Origin: Conyzicola lurida
GTDB taxonomy: Bacteria; Actinomycetota; Actinomycetes; Actinomycetales; Microbacteriaceae
Assembly: GCF_014204935.1 (NCBI RefSeq)
Contig: NZ_JACHMJ010000001.1
Location: 2,976,001 to 3,040,000 of the forward strand
Reading direction: 5' to 3'
DNA length: 64,000 nt
Shown here one piece after another: positions 16,392 through 25,124 of the stretch. How positions within the stretch are numbered: position 1 is the first letter of the stretch; each line of letters begins with the position of its first letter. A model generated the notes under the pieces. It made no database searches, had not been told where the DNA came from, and was given only the letters and a program-made list of their open reading frames with translations. Position numbers and translations under genes: made by a program.

Positions 16392-17645
16392 TTGATAAGA
16401 GGCACCAGGTACGCAGCAATCGCGGGACTCGCGATCGCGTCTATTTCCCTCACCGCGTGTGCGGGTTCAGCCATGAGCACGTCGACCGAGTCCACCGAGG
16501 CGGGCGTCACCGTCGACGAGGTCGTCATCGGTTCGCTTCACCCCGAGAGCGGCTCCAGCGCCGCCGACGGCCAGCAGATGGCGCGCGGCGCACAGTACGC
16601 CGTCGACGCGATCAACGAGGCGGGCGGCATCGAGTCGCTCGGCGGCGCGAAGCTCGTGCTCTCCTCCGCCGACACCCAGGGCAAGCCCGAAGTCGGCCAG
16701 AGCGAGGCGACCCGCCTCATCCAGGAGGGTGCCGTCGCACTCATCGGCACCTACCAGAGCGCTACCAGCGCCAACGTCGCCGCCGTCGCCGAGCGCAGCA
16801 AGGTGCCGTTCGTGATGGACATCTCCAGCCTCGACGAGATCCTCGACCAGGGCTACACCTACTCCTTCCGCCTGCAGCCCAACGCGACCCTCATGGGTAC
16901 GCAGGGCGCCGAGGCGCTCATCGCCATGGGCGAGGCGTCCGACGAGCCCGTCGAGAAGGTGGCCTTCCTCTACGAGCAGGGCAACTTCGGCCAGGCGACG
17001 CTCAAGTCGTTCCAGGCCGCCGCCGAGGAGGCCGGCGTGACCGTCGACCCCGTCATCAGCTACGACGCCGCGAGCGTCAGCGACATGACGACGCAGGTGC
17101 AGCAGGTCGCGGCGTCCGGTGCCGACGTGCTCGCCGTCGCCGGCTACTACCGCGACAGCCTGCTCGTGTCGCAGGCGGTCGACACGATCAAGCCCGACCT
17201 CGACGCCGTCTTCGGTGTCGCCAACGGCGCCTACGACCAGCCGCAGTTCGTCACCGACGCCCCGAACGGCGGCGAGGGCTACTTCGACGCCAACTACCAC
17301 TGGGACGTCACCAACGACGCCGCCGTCGAGCTGGCCGACAAGTACGAGGCCGAGTTCGGCGAGCCGATCCGCACCGGCGCCGTGCTCTCCTACGACGCGG
17401 TCATGGTGATCGCCGCGGCCCTCGAGGAGTCGGGAACCGTCGACACCACCGACCTGCGCGACGCGATCGCCGACAGCAGCTACGAGCCGCTCGTCGTGAG
17501 CAACGGCCCCGTGTCCTTCGACGAGGACGGCGAGAACACCAACGCCTCGATCGTGGTCATGCAGGTCCAGGATGGCGCGATCAAGCAGGTCTACCCGGAC
17601 GACCGCGCGGAGAGCGACTTCCTCTACCCCGCGCCCGTCAACTAG
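16392..17645 (+). CDS. ABC transporter substrate-binding lipoprotein, branched-chain amino acid type
   Basis: This 417-residue protein has a lipoprotein signal: basic start, hydrophobic core (YAAIAGLAIASISL) and lipobox LTAC with Cys near residue 23. The mature part is a periplasmic-binding-protein type I fold (Peripla_BP_6), recognised by IGSLHPESGSSAADGQQMARGAQYAVDAIN in pieces such as VIGSLHPESG and ARGAQYAVDAIN. The start is TTG 16392 with GAGGAG five bases upstream. It is the first gene of the IclR-flanked operon and captures the substrate. In this family ligands range from Leu/Ile/Val to urea, amides and aromatic acids, so the ligand is open. Confidence 0.93.
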   Translation: MIRGTRYAAIAGLAIASISLTACAGSAMSTSTESTEAGVTVDEVVIGSLHPESGSSAADGQQMARGAQYAVDAINEAGGIESLGGAKLVLSSADTQGKPEVGQSEATRLIQEGAVALIGTYQSATSANVAAVAERSKVPFVMDISSLDEILDQGYTYSFRLQPNATLMGTQGAEALIAMGEASDEPVEKVAFLYEQGNFGQATLKSFQAAAEEAGVTVDPVISYDAASVSDMTTQVQQVAASGADVLAVAGYYRDSLLVSQAVDTIKPDLDAVFGVANGAYDQPQFVTDAPNGGEGYFDANYHWDVTNDAAVELADKYEAEFGEPIRTGAVLSYDAVMVIAAALEESGTVDTTDLRDAIADSSYEPLVVSNGPVSFDEDGENTNASIVVMQVQDGAIKQVYPDDRAESDFLYPAPVN

Positions 17646-17691
17646 CCAGCGCAACCAGCAGTACCGAACACCGACAGATCAGGAGAGGCCC

Positions 17692-18705
17692 ATGACGACG
17701 AACACGCAACCACGGGCGGAGCTCGAAGCTCCCCCCGTCGCGCGCCGCCGCATCCGCTTGAGCAGGGAGATGACCAAGACGCTCGTCGTCACCGTCGTGA
17801 TCCTCACGATCGTCGCCGTCGCGGCGGGCATCGTCTCGGGGAGCACGACAGTGCTCACCCAGGCCCTCGTCACCGGCGTGCTCACCGGCGGGATCTACAG
17901 CCTCATCGCCATGGGCCTCACCCTGATCTACGGTGTTCTGCACATCATCAACTTCGCCAATGGCGCGATGGTGGCGCTCTCGCTCTACCTCACCTACGAG
18001 GTCGTGTCGATCTTCGGAGTGCACCCGTACCTCGCGCTCGTCATCACCATCCCGGTGATGATGGGCCTCGGGGCGCTCGTGCAGGCCGTGCTGCTCAACC
18101 CCGTCATGCGGGCGCCGATCCACACGCAGCTGCTCATCACGATCGGCCTCGCCCTGGCCATCGAGAACCTGCTGCTGCTGGTCTTCGGCCCCAACCCGCT
18201 GTCGGTGCAGCTGCCGGGCAACACCGGAGTGCCGGTCCTCGGCGCCACGGTCGAGTTGTCGCGCATCTACGCGTTCATCGGATCGCTCGTGCTCGTCGCG
18301 GCCCTCTGGCTTCTGCTCAAGCGCACGGCGATCGGAACCGCCATCCGCGCCGTCGCCGCCAATCCGGAGGGCGCGCGCCTCGTCGGCATCAACATCAAGG
18401 GCATCTACATCCTCACCTTCGCGATCGGCGCGGCGGCGGCGGGAGCGGCGGGCACCCTGATCGCCCCGTTCTCCACGATCCAGCCCACGGCCGGCGCGAT
18501 CTTCAACCTCACCGCCTTCGTCGTGGTCGTGCTCGGCGGCATGGGCAACGTGCCCGGCGCGCTCGTGGGCGGCCTCGTCGTCGGGCTCACCGAGCAGCTC
18601 GGCGCCCTCATATTCCCCGGCCAGTCACCGCTCCTCGCGGTGTTCGTGGTCTTCCTCATCGTTCTGTTCGTCAAGCCCAAGGGCGTATTCGGGAGGGCAT
18701 CGTGA
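17692..18705 (+). CDS. ABC transporter permease, LivH type
   Basis: This 337-residue membrane protein has the LivH hallmarks GGIYSLIAMGLTLIYGVLHIINFANGA and NPEGARLVGIN in the cytoplasmic loop, and a glycine-rich segment VVVLGGMGNVPGALVGGLVVG. The start ATG 17692 follows an AGGAGAGG Shine-Dalgarno. A 4-bp overlap links it to the LivM-type gene. With it, it forms the translocation channel for the operon's substrate. Confidence 0.93.
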   Translation: MTTNTQPRAELEAPPVARRRIRLSREMTKTLVVTVVILTIVAVAAGIVSGSTTVLTQALVTGVLTGGIYSLIAMGLTLIYGVLHIINFANGAMVALSLYLTYEVVSIFGVHPYLALVITIPVMMGLGALVQAVLLNPVMRAPIHTQLLITIGLALAIENLLLLVFGPNPLSVQLPGNTGVPVLGATVELSRIYAFIGSLVLVAALWLLLKRTAIGTAIRAVAANPEGARLVGINIKGIYILTFAIGAAAAGAAGTLIAPFSTIQPTAGAIFNLTAFVVVVLGGMGNVPGALVGGLVVGLTEQLGALIFPGQSPLLAVFVVFLIVLFVKPKGVFGRAS

Positions 18706-19775
18706 GCGTCACCACCCCCACAAGGACCAGCAAGCAGGCCCCGGACGCGGACCTCGCCACCCCCTTCCTCACGCTCGCCCCGCGGCGGCCGTTCCCCTAC
18801 GAGTACGTCATCCTCACCGTCATCCTGATCGCCGGTGCCGCGCTCCCGTTCATCCTGCCCGCGGCCGAGATGGCGATCGCCGTCCGCGTCCTGGTGTTCG
18901 CCCTCATGGGCATCGGCTGGAACATCATGAGCGGCTTCGGCGGCATGTTCAGCTTCGGTCACGCCGCCTACTTCGGCATCGGCTCCTACACGGCGGGCTT
19001 CATGCTCGTCGAGTTCGGCGTCAGCCCGTGGATCGGCCTCGTCGTCGGCATGGTGGTCGCGGTCATCGCGGCAGTCGGCATCAGCTACCTCGCCTTCCGC
19101 TACAAGCTCGAGGGCGCGTACTACGCGATGTCGACCTTTGCCTTCGCCGAGATGCTGCGGCTGTTCGTCAGCGGCAACGACGCGCTTCACCGCACCGTCG
19201 GCTTCACCGTGCCGGTACTGCCCGAGTCGTCCTTCGCGATGTTCCAGTTCGACGCCGGTTCGCCGCTGTACTTCTGGATCGGCCTCGTCATGGTCGGTAT
19301 CGCGCTGCTCACGAGCATCGTCTTCTTGCGCAGCCGCACCGGCCGCTTCACGCTGGCGGCGCGCGACAACGAGATGGCGGCATCCGCTCTCGGTATCAAC
19401 GTCCTTCGCTACAAGCTCACCGCCGTCGCGATCTCGGCCGCGATCACCGCCTCGGCCGGCGTGCTGTACCTGCAGTTCTACATGTTCATCGACCCCGACC
19501 TGGCCTTCGGAGCCCATGTCTCGAACAACGCGATCATCACCACGGTCGTCGGCGGCGCCGGCACCATCTGGGGCCCGCTCGTCGGCGCGATCATCATGGC
19601 GCCCCTCTCCGACGTCGTCGCCGGGTTCCTGCGCAACCCGCCCGAGCAGCTGTCGTTCCTCGCCGGGCACGGCGGGCTCGACCTGCTCCTCTACGCGGTG
19701 ATCCTGATCGCGTTCGTCATCCTGCTGCCCAAGGGCATCTACGGCACCATCTGGAACAAGGTGAAGAAGAAATGA
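18702..19775 (+). CDS. ABC transporter permease, LivM type
   Basis: A 357-residue permease with about nine hydrophobic helices. Family motifs are NIMSGFGGMFSFGHAAYFGIGSYT (in pieces: GGMFSFGHAAYFG), AARDNEMAASALGINVLRYKL and VVGGAGTIWGPLVGA. The GTG start overlaps the LivH-type stop and its TGA overlaps the ATG of the next ATPase gene, so all four transport genes are translationally coupled. Confidence 0.93.
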   Translation: MSVTTPTRTSKQAPDADLATPFLTLAPRRPFPYEYVILTVILIAGAALPFILPAAEMAIAVRVLVFALMGIGWNIMSGFGGMFSFGHAAYFGIGSYTAGFMLVEFGVSPWIGLVVGMVVAVIAAVGISYLAFRYKLEGAYYAMSTFAFAEMLRLFVSGNDALHRTVGFTVPVLPESSFAMFQFDAGSPLYFWIGLVMVGIALLTSIVFLRSRTGRFTLAARDNEMAASALGINVLRYKLTAVAISAAITASAGVLYLQFYMFIDPDLAFGAHVSNNAIITTVVGGAGTIWGPLVGAIIMAPLSDVVAGFLRNPPEQLSFLAGHGGLDLLLYAVILIAFVILLPKGIYGTIWNKVKKK

Positions 19776-20503
19776 GCCTTCTCGAGGTACGCAACTTCAG
19801 CAAGTCCTTCCGCGGGCTCAAGGCCCTGCGCGAGGTCGACATCAGCGTCGACGAGGGCACGATCCTCGGCATCATCGGAGCCAACGGCGCGGGCAAGACC
19901 ACGCTGTTCAACTGCATCATGGGTGCCTTCCCGCCCGACTCCGGAACCGTCACCCTCGACGGTAAGGACGTCACCGGCGTCGCCAGCCACAAACTGGCCA
20001 AGCTCGGGATGGTGCGTACCTTCCAGTTGATGCGCCCGTTCCACACCATGACGGTCTTCGAGAACGTCACGATCGCCGCCCTCAGCCACGGCGCGAAGAG
20101 CGACCGGGCGGCGCGAGCCGAAGCGGCCGTCGCGATCGGCAAGACCGGGCTCGCCGAGTGGGCCGAGAGCGAGTCCGGCCAGCTGCCCGCCGCGGTGCAG
20201 AAGCGTCTCGAGCTCGCACGCGCCCTCGCGATGCGGCCGCGCGTGCTGCTGCTCGACGAGGTGCTGGCCGGGCTCGTGCCCGCCGAGCGCCTGCCCGTGC
20301 TGGAGCTGCTCGAGACGCTGCGCGCCGACGAGGGCGTGACGATGATCTTCATCGAGCACATCATGGCGGCCGTGCGCCGCCTCAGCGACAGCGTCGTGAT
20401 GATGGACCAGGGTGCCGTGCTGGCCAGCGGCCAGGTCGACACGGTGCTCGCCGACCCCCTCGTGATCGAGGCCTACCTGGGCAAGGAGTACACCAATGCT
20501 TGA
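19772..20503 (+). CDS. ABC transporter ATPase, LivG type
   Basis: This 243-residue nucleotide-binding subunit starts at ATG 19772 inside an ATGA overlap. Walker A is GANGAGKTT and Walker B is LLLDEVLAGL with the switch His in IFIEHIM. The signature segment reads QLPAAVQKRLELARAL instead of LSGGQ; weakened signatures occur in the LivG branch, but this one keeps none of the glycines. The partner LivF has an intact signature, so the dimer would have one canonical ATP site. Confidence 0.92.
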   Translation: MSLLEVRNFSKSFRGLKALREVDISVDEGTILGIIGANGAGKTTLFNCIMGAFPPDSGTVTLDGKDVTGVASHKLAKLGMVRTFQLMRPFHTMTVFENVTIAALSHGAKSDRAARAEAAVAIGKTGLAEWAESESGQLPAAVQKRLELARALAMRPRVLLLDEVLAGLVPAERLPVLELLETLRADEGVTMIFIEHIMAAVRRLSDSVVMMDQGAVLASGQVDTVLADPLVIEAYLGKEYTNA

Positions 20504-21194
20504 AGTCACCGATGTGCGCAGCGGCTACCACGGTCTCGAGATCGTGCACGAGCTCTCGCTCACCGTCGCCCCCGGCGAGATCGTCGCCATCGTGGGTGCC
20601 AACGGCGCCGGCAAGTCGACGACCCTCAAGACCATCGTCGGCGAGGTGAAGCGCTTCGGCGGTTCGGTCGTGTTCGACGGCAAGCCGGTCGTCACGGGGC
20701 GCTCGTTCGACCTCGCCCGCGCCGGCCTCATGCTGGTGCCCGAGCACCGCGCGCTCTTCGGCTCGCTCACCGTCGAAGAGAACCTGCAGATGGGTACCTG
20801 GGGCAAGCGCGACCGCGTCGGCTTCAGCGAAGAGGAGATCCTCGACCTGTTCCCGATCCTGCGCGAACGCCGCAGCCAGCTCGCCGAGACGATGTCGGGC
20901 GGCCAGCAGCAGATGCTCGCCATCGCCCGCGCGCTCATGGGTGCCCCGCGCCTGCTGATGCTCGACGAGCCGTCGACCGGTCTTTCGCCGAAGCTCACCT
21001 GGGAGGTGTTCCACGCGATCAACGCCATCCGCGAGCGCGGGGTCAGCATCCTCCTCGTCGAGCAGAACGCCGGCCAGGTACTCGAGCTCGCCGACCGCGC
21101 CTACGTCATGGAATCCGGCTCCGTCGTTCTCGAGGGCACCGGCACCGAGCTCGCCGCCGACGAGCGCGTGCAGTCGGCGTACCTCGGAGTCTGA
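20496..21194 (+). CDS. ABC transporter ATPase, LivF type
   Basis: A 232-residue ATPase with Walker A GANGAGKST, signature MSGGQQQMLAIARALM, Walker B LLMLDEPSTGLSPKL and switch His-equivalent in LLVEQNAGQ, the Gln-Asn form usual for LivF. It overlaps the LivG gene by 8 bp. It powers import with LivG. The next gene begins 3 bp after its stop, so the enzymes are in the same transcript. Confidence 0.93.
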   Translation: MLEVTDVRSGYHGLEIVHELSLTVAPGEIVAIVGANGAGKSTTLKTIVGEVKRFGGSVVFDGKPVVTGRSFDLARAGLMLVPEHRALFGSLTVEENLQMGTWGKRDRVGFSEEEILDLFPILRERRSQLAETMSGGQQQMLAIARALMGAPRLLMLDEPSTGLSPKLTWEVFHAINAIRERGVSILLVEQNAGQVLELADRAYVMESGSVVLEGTGTELAADERVQSAYLGV

Positions 21195-21197
21195 CCG

Positions 21198-22571
21198 GTG
21201 TTCGTCGATCCCATCTCCGAGAGCGACGCTCTCGAGCACGCCGCCGCTCTGGCCGGACTCGGCCGCTGGGCACACGCGTTCGAGCTGTCCGAGCTCGGCG
21301 AGAGCGCCCGCACCGCACTGGACGACGTGCTGGCGAACCTGCTCGCCGTCGCGGCCGGAGGTGCGGCGACCGAGGAGCACGCCGCACTCGTCGCCGCGTG
21401 GGATCCGGAACCGGGATCGGCGACCCTCCTCGGCGGCGGAACGGCCACCGTCGAGACGGCCGCGTGGCTCAACGGCGTGGCCTCCGTCGCGATGGAACGC
21501 GACGAGGGCAACCGGCTGACCAAGGGCCACCCCGCCTCGCAGAGCTTCTTCGCCGTGCTGGCCCTGGCCGAACGCCTCGGCAGCTCCGGCCCCGACACCC
21601 TCGCCGCACTGGCCGTCGCCTACGAGGTCGCGGCCCGGTTCGGCCGCGCCACCGACTTCGCCACCGGCGTGCACACGCACGGCACCTTCGGCGTTCCCGG
21701 GGCCGCCGCGGGCTGCGCCCGGCTTCTGGGGTTGGATGCCGCGGGCATCTCCTCCGCGATCGACGCGGCCTGCGCCATGCCGCCGTCGACCAGCTGGGGA
21801 CCGGTGCTCGTGGGCAGCAGTGTCCGCGACCAGTGGGTCGGAGCCGGCAACGTCGCGGGAATCGCCGCCGCGCGCTTCGCCGCCGCCCGTCCCGGCGAGA
21901 CAGTACGGGGAACCCTCCCCGGCTTCGGCGGCTCGCTCGGTACCGTCGACCCGCGACTCCTCGTCGCCGGCCTCGGCACCGAGACTCTGATCGAGCACGG
22001 CTACTTCAAGCGCCACTCCTCCTGTGCCTACACGCACGCCCCGGCAGACGCCGCGCTGCTCGCCCGCGAGCGCATCGCCGCCGCCGGCGCGACCCCCGCC
22101 GACATCGTCGCGGTCGAGGTCTCGACGACCGCCGCGGGTGCCGCCCTCGACGCGACCGACTGGACGACCCGCCACGGCGCCTACTTCTCCGTGCCGTTCG
22201 CCGTCGCCAGCGCACTGGTGCACGGCGACGTGGCACACTCCCGTTCCGCACCGTCGGCCCGCGGCATCCTGCTCGACACGGCAGCCATGATCACTGTCAC
22301 CGACGGCGGTATCGCCCCGGCGAGCGCCACCCACCGGCCGGCCCGCGTCACCGTGACGCTCCGTGACGGCAGCTCGGTCGTCACCGAGGTGCCGCACCCC
22401 GCCGGCGATGCCGACTTCACCCCGTTCGACCGTGCCGCCCACGCGGCGCTGCTCGACGACGCCCTCGTCGGCGTCACCTCCCCCGCCGCTTCCACCGTCG
22501 TCGCCGTCGTCGCGGCGCTGCCCCACGCCGGGCGGGCGGGCGACCAGTTCGCCCTGCTCCGCTCGCACTGA
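21198..22571 (+). CDS. MmgE/PrpD family protein
   Basis: This 457-residue protein belongs to the family of 2-methylcitrate dehydratase, cis-aconitate decarboxylase and related enzymes. The N-terminal helical domain has ATVETAAWLNGVASVAMERDEGN and GTFGVPGAAAGCARLLGLD. The C-terminal part has YFKRHSSCAYTHAPADAALLA, matching the family's YK-x4-C-x3-H pattern. It starts at GTG 21198 directly after LivF. No propionate genes are nearby, so a dedicated dehydratase, hydratase or isomerase role in this operon's pathway is more likely than the methylcitrate cycle (inference). Confidence 0.88.
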   Translation: MFVDPISESDALEHAAALAGLGRWAHAFELSELGESARTALDDVLANLLAVAAGGAATEEHAALVAAWDPEPGSATLLGGGTATVETAAWLNGVASVAMERDEGNRLTKGHPASQSFFAVLALAERLGSSGPDTLAALAVAYEVAARFGRATDFATGVHTHGTFGVPGAAAGCARLLGLDAAGISSAIDAACAMPPSTSWGPVLVGSSVRDQWVGAGNVAGIAAARFAAARPGETVRGTLPGFGGSLGTVDPRLLVAGLGTETLIEHGYFKRHSSCAYTHAPADAALLARERIAAAGATPADIVAVEVSTTAAGAALDATDWTTRHGAYFSVPFAVASALVHGDVAHSRSAPSARGILLDTAAMITVTDGGIAPASATHRPARVTVTLRDGSSVVTEVPHPAGDADFTPFDRAAHAALLDDALVGVTSPAASTVVAVVAALPHAGRAGDQFALLRSH

Positions 22572-22598
22572 ACACCCACCATGAAGGAGAACACCCGC

Positions 22599-23273
22599 AT
22601 GAGCATCGACTGGAACACCGAAGTCGCCAAGATCCGCGAGCTACGTGCGGCCCGCACCAAGGTCGGGCCCGGTACGACTCCGGCCGTCGTCGTCGTCGAC
22701 TTCCAGCGGGCGTTCACCGAGCACGAGAACATCGGCCCGTCGACCGCGATCGCGCTCGAGCACACCAACGAGCTGCTCGTCGCGGCCCGCGCCGCCGGTG
22801 TGCCCGTGATCTACCTCGTGATGATCCTCGACTCGCTCGACGACCGCATGCTCGCGCAGCGCGTGCGCTCGAGCCTCACCGAGCGCTGCGGCCGCGGCAA
22901 CCCGTGGACAGAGATCTCCAGCGCCGTGCCCGCGCAGCCCGGCGACCACATCGTCGAGAAGACGGTGGCGAGCGGTTTCTACAAGACGCGCCTCGAAGAC
23001 CTGCTGCACGAGCTCGGCGTCGACGAGGTCGTGATGACCGGCACGTCGACGAGCGGCTGCGTGCGCGCCACCGTCGTCGACGCGGCGTACCGCAACTTCC
23101 GCATCAGCGTCGTCGAGGAGTGCAGCGACGACTTCCGCACCCTCTCGGGCGAGGTCTCGCTCTGGGACATGCAGGACCGCTTCGGCGACGTCGTCTCCAA
23201 GTCGTGGATGCTCGACCGCTTCGCCGCCCTCCAGACCGAACGCGCCCTGGACGGTGCCGGAGTCTCCCTGTGA
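22599..23273 (+). CDS. Isochorismatase-like cysteine hydrolase (amidohydrolase)
   Basis: This 224-residue protein has the complete catalytic triad of the cysteine hydrolase family: D34 in VVVVDFQRAF, K121 in IVEKTVASGFYKT and C154 in TSTSGCVRAT. Members cleave amides or ureides (N-carbamoylsarcosine amidase, nicotinamidase, maleamate and biuret hydrolases). ATG 22599 is preferred over ATG 22581 because AAGGAGA lies eight bases before it. It overlaps the next gene by 4 bp. Its place beside ring-hydrolase-like proteins suggests it cleaves an open-chain half-amide or carbamoyl intermediate and releases ammonia (inference). Confidence 0.9.
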   Translation: MSIDWNTEVAKIRELRAARTKVGPGTTPAVVVVDFQRAFTEHENIGPSTAIALEHTNELLVAARAAGVPVIYLVMILDSLDDRMLAQRVRSSLTERCGRGNPWTEISSAVPAQPGDHIVEKTVASGFYKTRLEDLLHELGVDEVVMTGTSTSGCVRATVVDAAYRNFRISVVEECSDDFRTLSGEVSLWDMQDRFGDVVSKSWMLDRFAALQTERALDGAGVSL

Positions 23274-24208
23274 CGATCCAGAACAACGACCGCCTGGTCT
23301 ACGAGGCGATGCCCACGCGCCCCCTCGTCACCTGGCCCGAGGGCAAGACGGTCGCGGTCTGGCACGCGCCGAACGTCGAGCACTACGACTACGTCGCCCC
23401 GGGCGGCGGCAGCCCGCAGGGCCGCACGCGCTATCCCGACCCCCAGCACTACATGCACCGCGACAACGGCAACCGCACCGCCTTCTGGCGCCTGCTGCGC
23501 GCCGTCGACAAGTACGAGATCCCGTCGACGGTGTCGCTCAGCCTCTCGGTGCTCGAGGAGATCCCCGAGGTACGCGACGCCATGGCCGAGCGCGACTGGG
23601 AGATCATGAGCCACGGCATCTCCAACCTGCGCCCGCTCTACGACATGCCCTACGACGACGAAGACCGCTTCTACGAGCTCTCGCAAAAACTGTCGGAGAC
23701 CTACTACGGGGGAAAGCGCATCAAGGGCATGCTCGGCCCGAAGATCTCCGGCACCGACAACACGAGCGACCTCATGGTCAAGCACGGCATGACCTACCAC
23801 GCGGACTGGATCCACGACGAGCAGCCGCGGCCGATCCGCACTGAGGGCGCGGGCAAGCTCGTCTCGATCCCCTACTCGTACATGCTCAACGACGTGCCGC
23901 TGCTGCTCGCCAAGCACTACCCCGGCAGCTACTTCGTCGCCATGGCGAAGGCGCAGATCGACCGGCTGCTGCGCGACGCCGACGAGGACGGCCAAGGCCG
24001 GGTGGCGTGCATCGCCACACACCCGTTCGTCACCGGCCAGCCCTACATGCAGCGCTACATCGAGGAGATCTTCGACTACCTGCGCAGCGACGACCGTCTC
24101 TGGGTCACCACCGCCGGAGACATCTCAGACCACTACCTCGAGAACAGCTACGACGAGCAGTTGGCGCACGCCGAGGTCATCGCCGCGGCACGGGAGGCTT
24201 CCGCATGA
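23270..24208 (+). CDS. Polysaccharide-deacetylase-fold hydrolase, PuuE (allantoinase)-like
   Basis: This 312-residue protein has the (beta/alpha)-barrel fold of the NodB/PuuE superfamily. The first motif is WHAPNVEHYDY with N35 and E37, resembling metal-independent allantoinase PuuE rather than the TFDDG of chitin deacetylases. Other likely pocket residues are H115 (IMSHGISN), the YHADWIHDEQP segment and H251 (THPFVTGQP). PuuE-like enzymes open cyclic amides such as allantoin; imidases have been placed in the same superfamily. I infer it hydrolyses a cyclic amide, imide or ureide. It is coupled by GTGA and ATGA overlaps to the genes on both sides, the second being a degenerate paralogue. Confidence 0.82.
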   Translation: MTIQNNDRLVYEAMPTRPLVTWPEGKTVAVWHAPNVEHYDYVAPGGGSPQGRTRYPDPQHYMHRDNGNRTAFWRLLRAVDKYEIPSTVSLSLSVLEEIPEVRDAMAERDWEIMSHGISNLRPLYDMPYDDEDRFYELSQKLSETYYGGKRIKGMLGPKISGTDNTSDLMVKHGMTYHADWIHDEQPRPIRTEGAGKLVSIPYSYMLNDVPLLLAKHYPGSYFVAMAKAQIDRLLRDADEDGQGRVACIATHPFVTGQPYMQRYIEEIFDYLRSDDRLWVTTAGDISDHYLENSYDEQLAHAEVIAAAREASA

Positions 24209-25122
24209 CCCTCATCCAGCACCCCGACGACGCCACCGTCTTCGCTCCCGGCCTGCCGCGCACGTTCGACACGCATCGCGCTCCGTGGGCCCTGCCCGAC
24301 GGCAAGAAGCTCGCGGTGAGCGTGCTGCTGCACGCCCCGAGCTATCAGGACGTGCCACCCGCGGGATCGTTCAAGCCGATCACGATGCAGGGCGGCGTCG
24401 GCCGCGACACCTCCGAGCCGAAGCACGGGCAGCTCGCCCGTCTCTCGCAGTGGGACTTCGGACTCACCGTCGGCATCTGGCGCCTGCTCGGCATCGCCGA
24501 GAAGGCCGGGGTTCCGGTCGCCGTCGCGCTCGACTCGTTCGGCGTGCGCACCATGCCGGGGCTCGCCGACCTCGTCGCCGAGCGCGCGCAGGAGATCGTG
24601 GTGCGCGGCAGCGCGGCGAACATCGTCATCGACGAGGCCATGACCGCGGAGCAGGAACGCGAGTACATCACCGAGGCCCGCTCCTCCGTCGAAGCCGCGA
24701 CCGGCCGCACCGCCACGGGCTGGTTCTCGCCCGAGCGCGCGAACAGCCTGCGCACGCCGGAGCTGCTGCGCGGGGCCGGCTTCGACTGGTTCGGCGACTG
24801 GCCCGTCGACGAGCGCCCCGTCGCCCTCGACGGCGCGGCCACCGGTCTCACCGCCGTGCCCTTCGGCCTCGAGACGGAGGACATGTTCTCGCTCTACACC
24901 CGCAGCCTTGCCTTCCCCGACTACGAGCGCCTGCTCGACGAGACGATCGAGCAGCTGGTCGCCGACGCGGATATCGTCGGCGCACGCTTCCTCGGACTCA
25001 GCTGGTTCGGCTGGGTGCTCGGCCAGGCCTGCTTCGCGGATGTCGCGGAACGCACCCTGCAGAAGCTGGCGGCCCACCCCGACGTGATCCTCGTGACCCC
25101 GGGACAGGTCGCGGCACTGTAG
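24205..25122 (+). CDS. Polysaccharide-deacetylase-fold protein, probable inactive paralogue
   Basis: This 305-residue protein aligns by eye along its length with the preceding gene product but has lost the polar pocket residues. LLHAPSYQD replaces WHAPNVEHY, so N35 becomes S46 and E37 becomes Q48. VVRGSAAN replaces MSHGISN, so H115 becomes R134. SWFGWVLGQ replaces THPFVTGQ, so H251 is lost. The WFGDWPVDERP segment (YHADWIHDEQP in the partner) is kept. It may be a non-catalytic subunit of a heteromer, or bind a different ligand. The ATGA overlap with its partner suggests matched synthesis. Confidence 0.8.
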   Translation: MTLIQHPDDATVFAPGLPRTFDTHRAPWALPDGKKLAVSVLLHAPSYQDVPPAGSFKPITMQGGVGRDTSEPKHGQLARLSQWDFGLTVGIWRLLGIAEKAGVPVAVALDSFGVRTMPGLADLVAERAQEIVVRGSAANIVIDEAMTAEQEREYITEARSSVEAATGRTATGWFSPERANSLRTPELLRGAGFDWFGDWPVDERPVALDGAATGLTAVPFGLETEDMFSLYTRSLAFPDYERLLDETIEQLVADADIVGARFLGLSWFGWVLGQACFADVAERTLQKLAAHPDVILVTPGQVAAL

Positions 25123-25124
25123 CG

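Noticed and set aside
21198-22571. Methylcitrate-cycle assignment (prpD) for the MmgE/PrpD gene
   Set aside because: No prpB, prpC or propionate genes are nearby; the context is a different operon.
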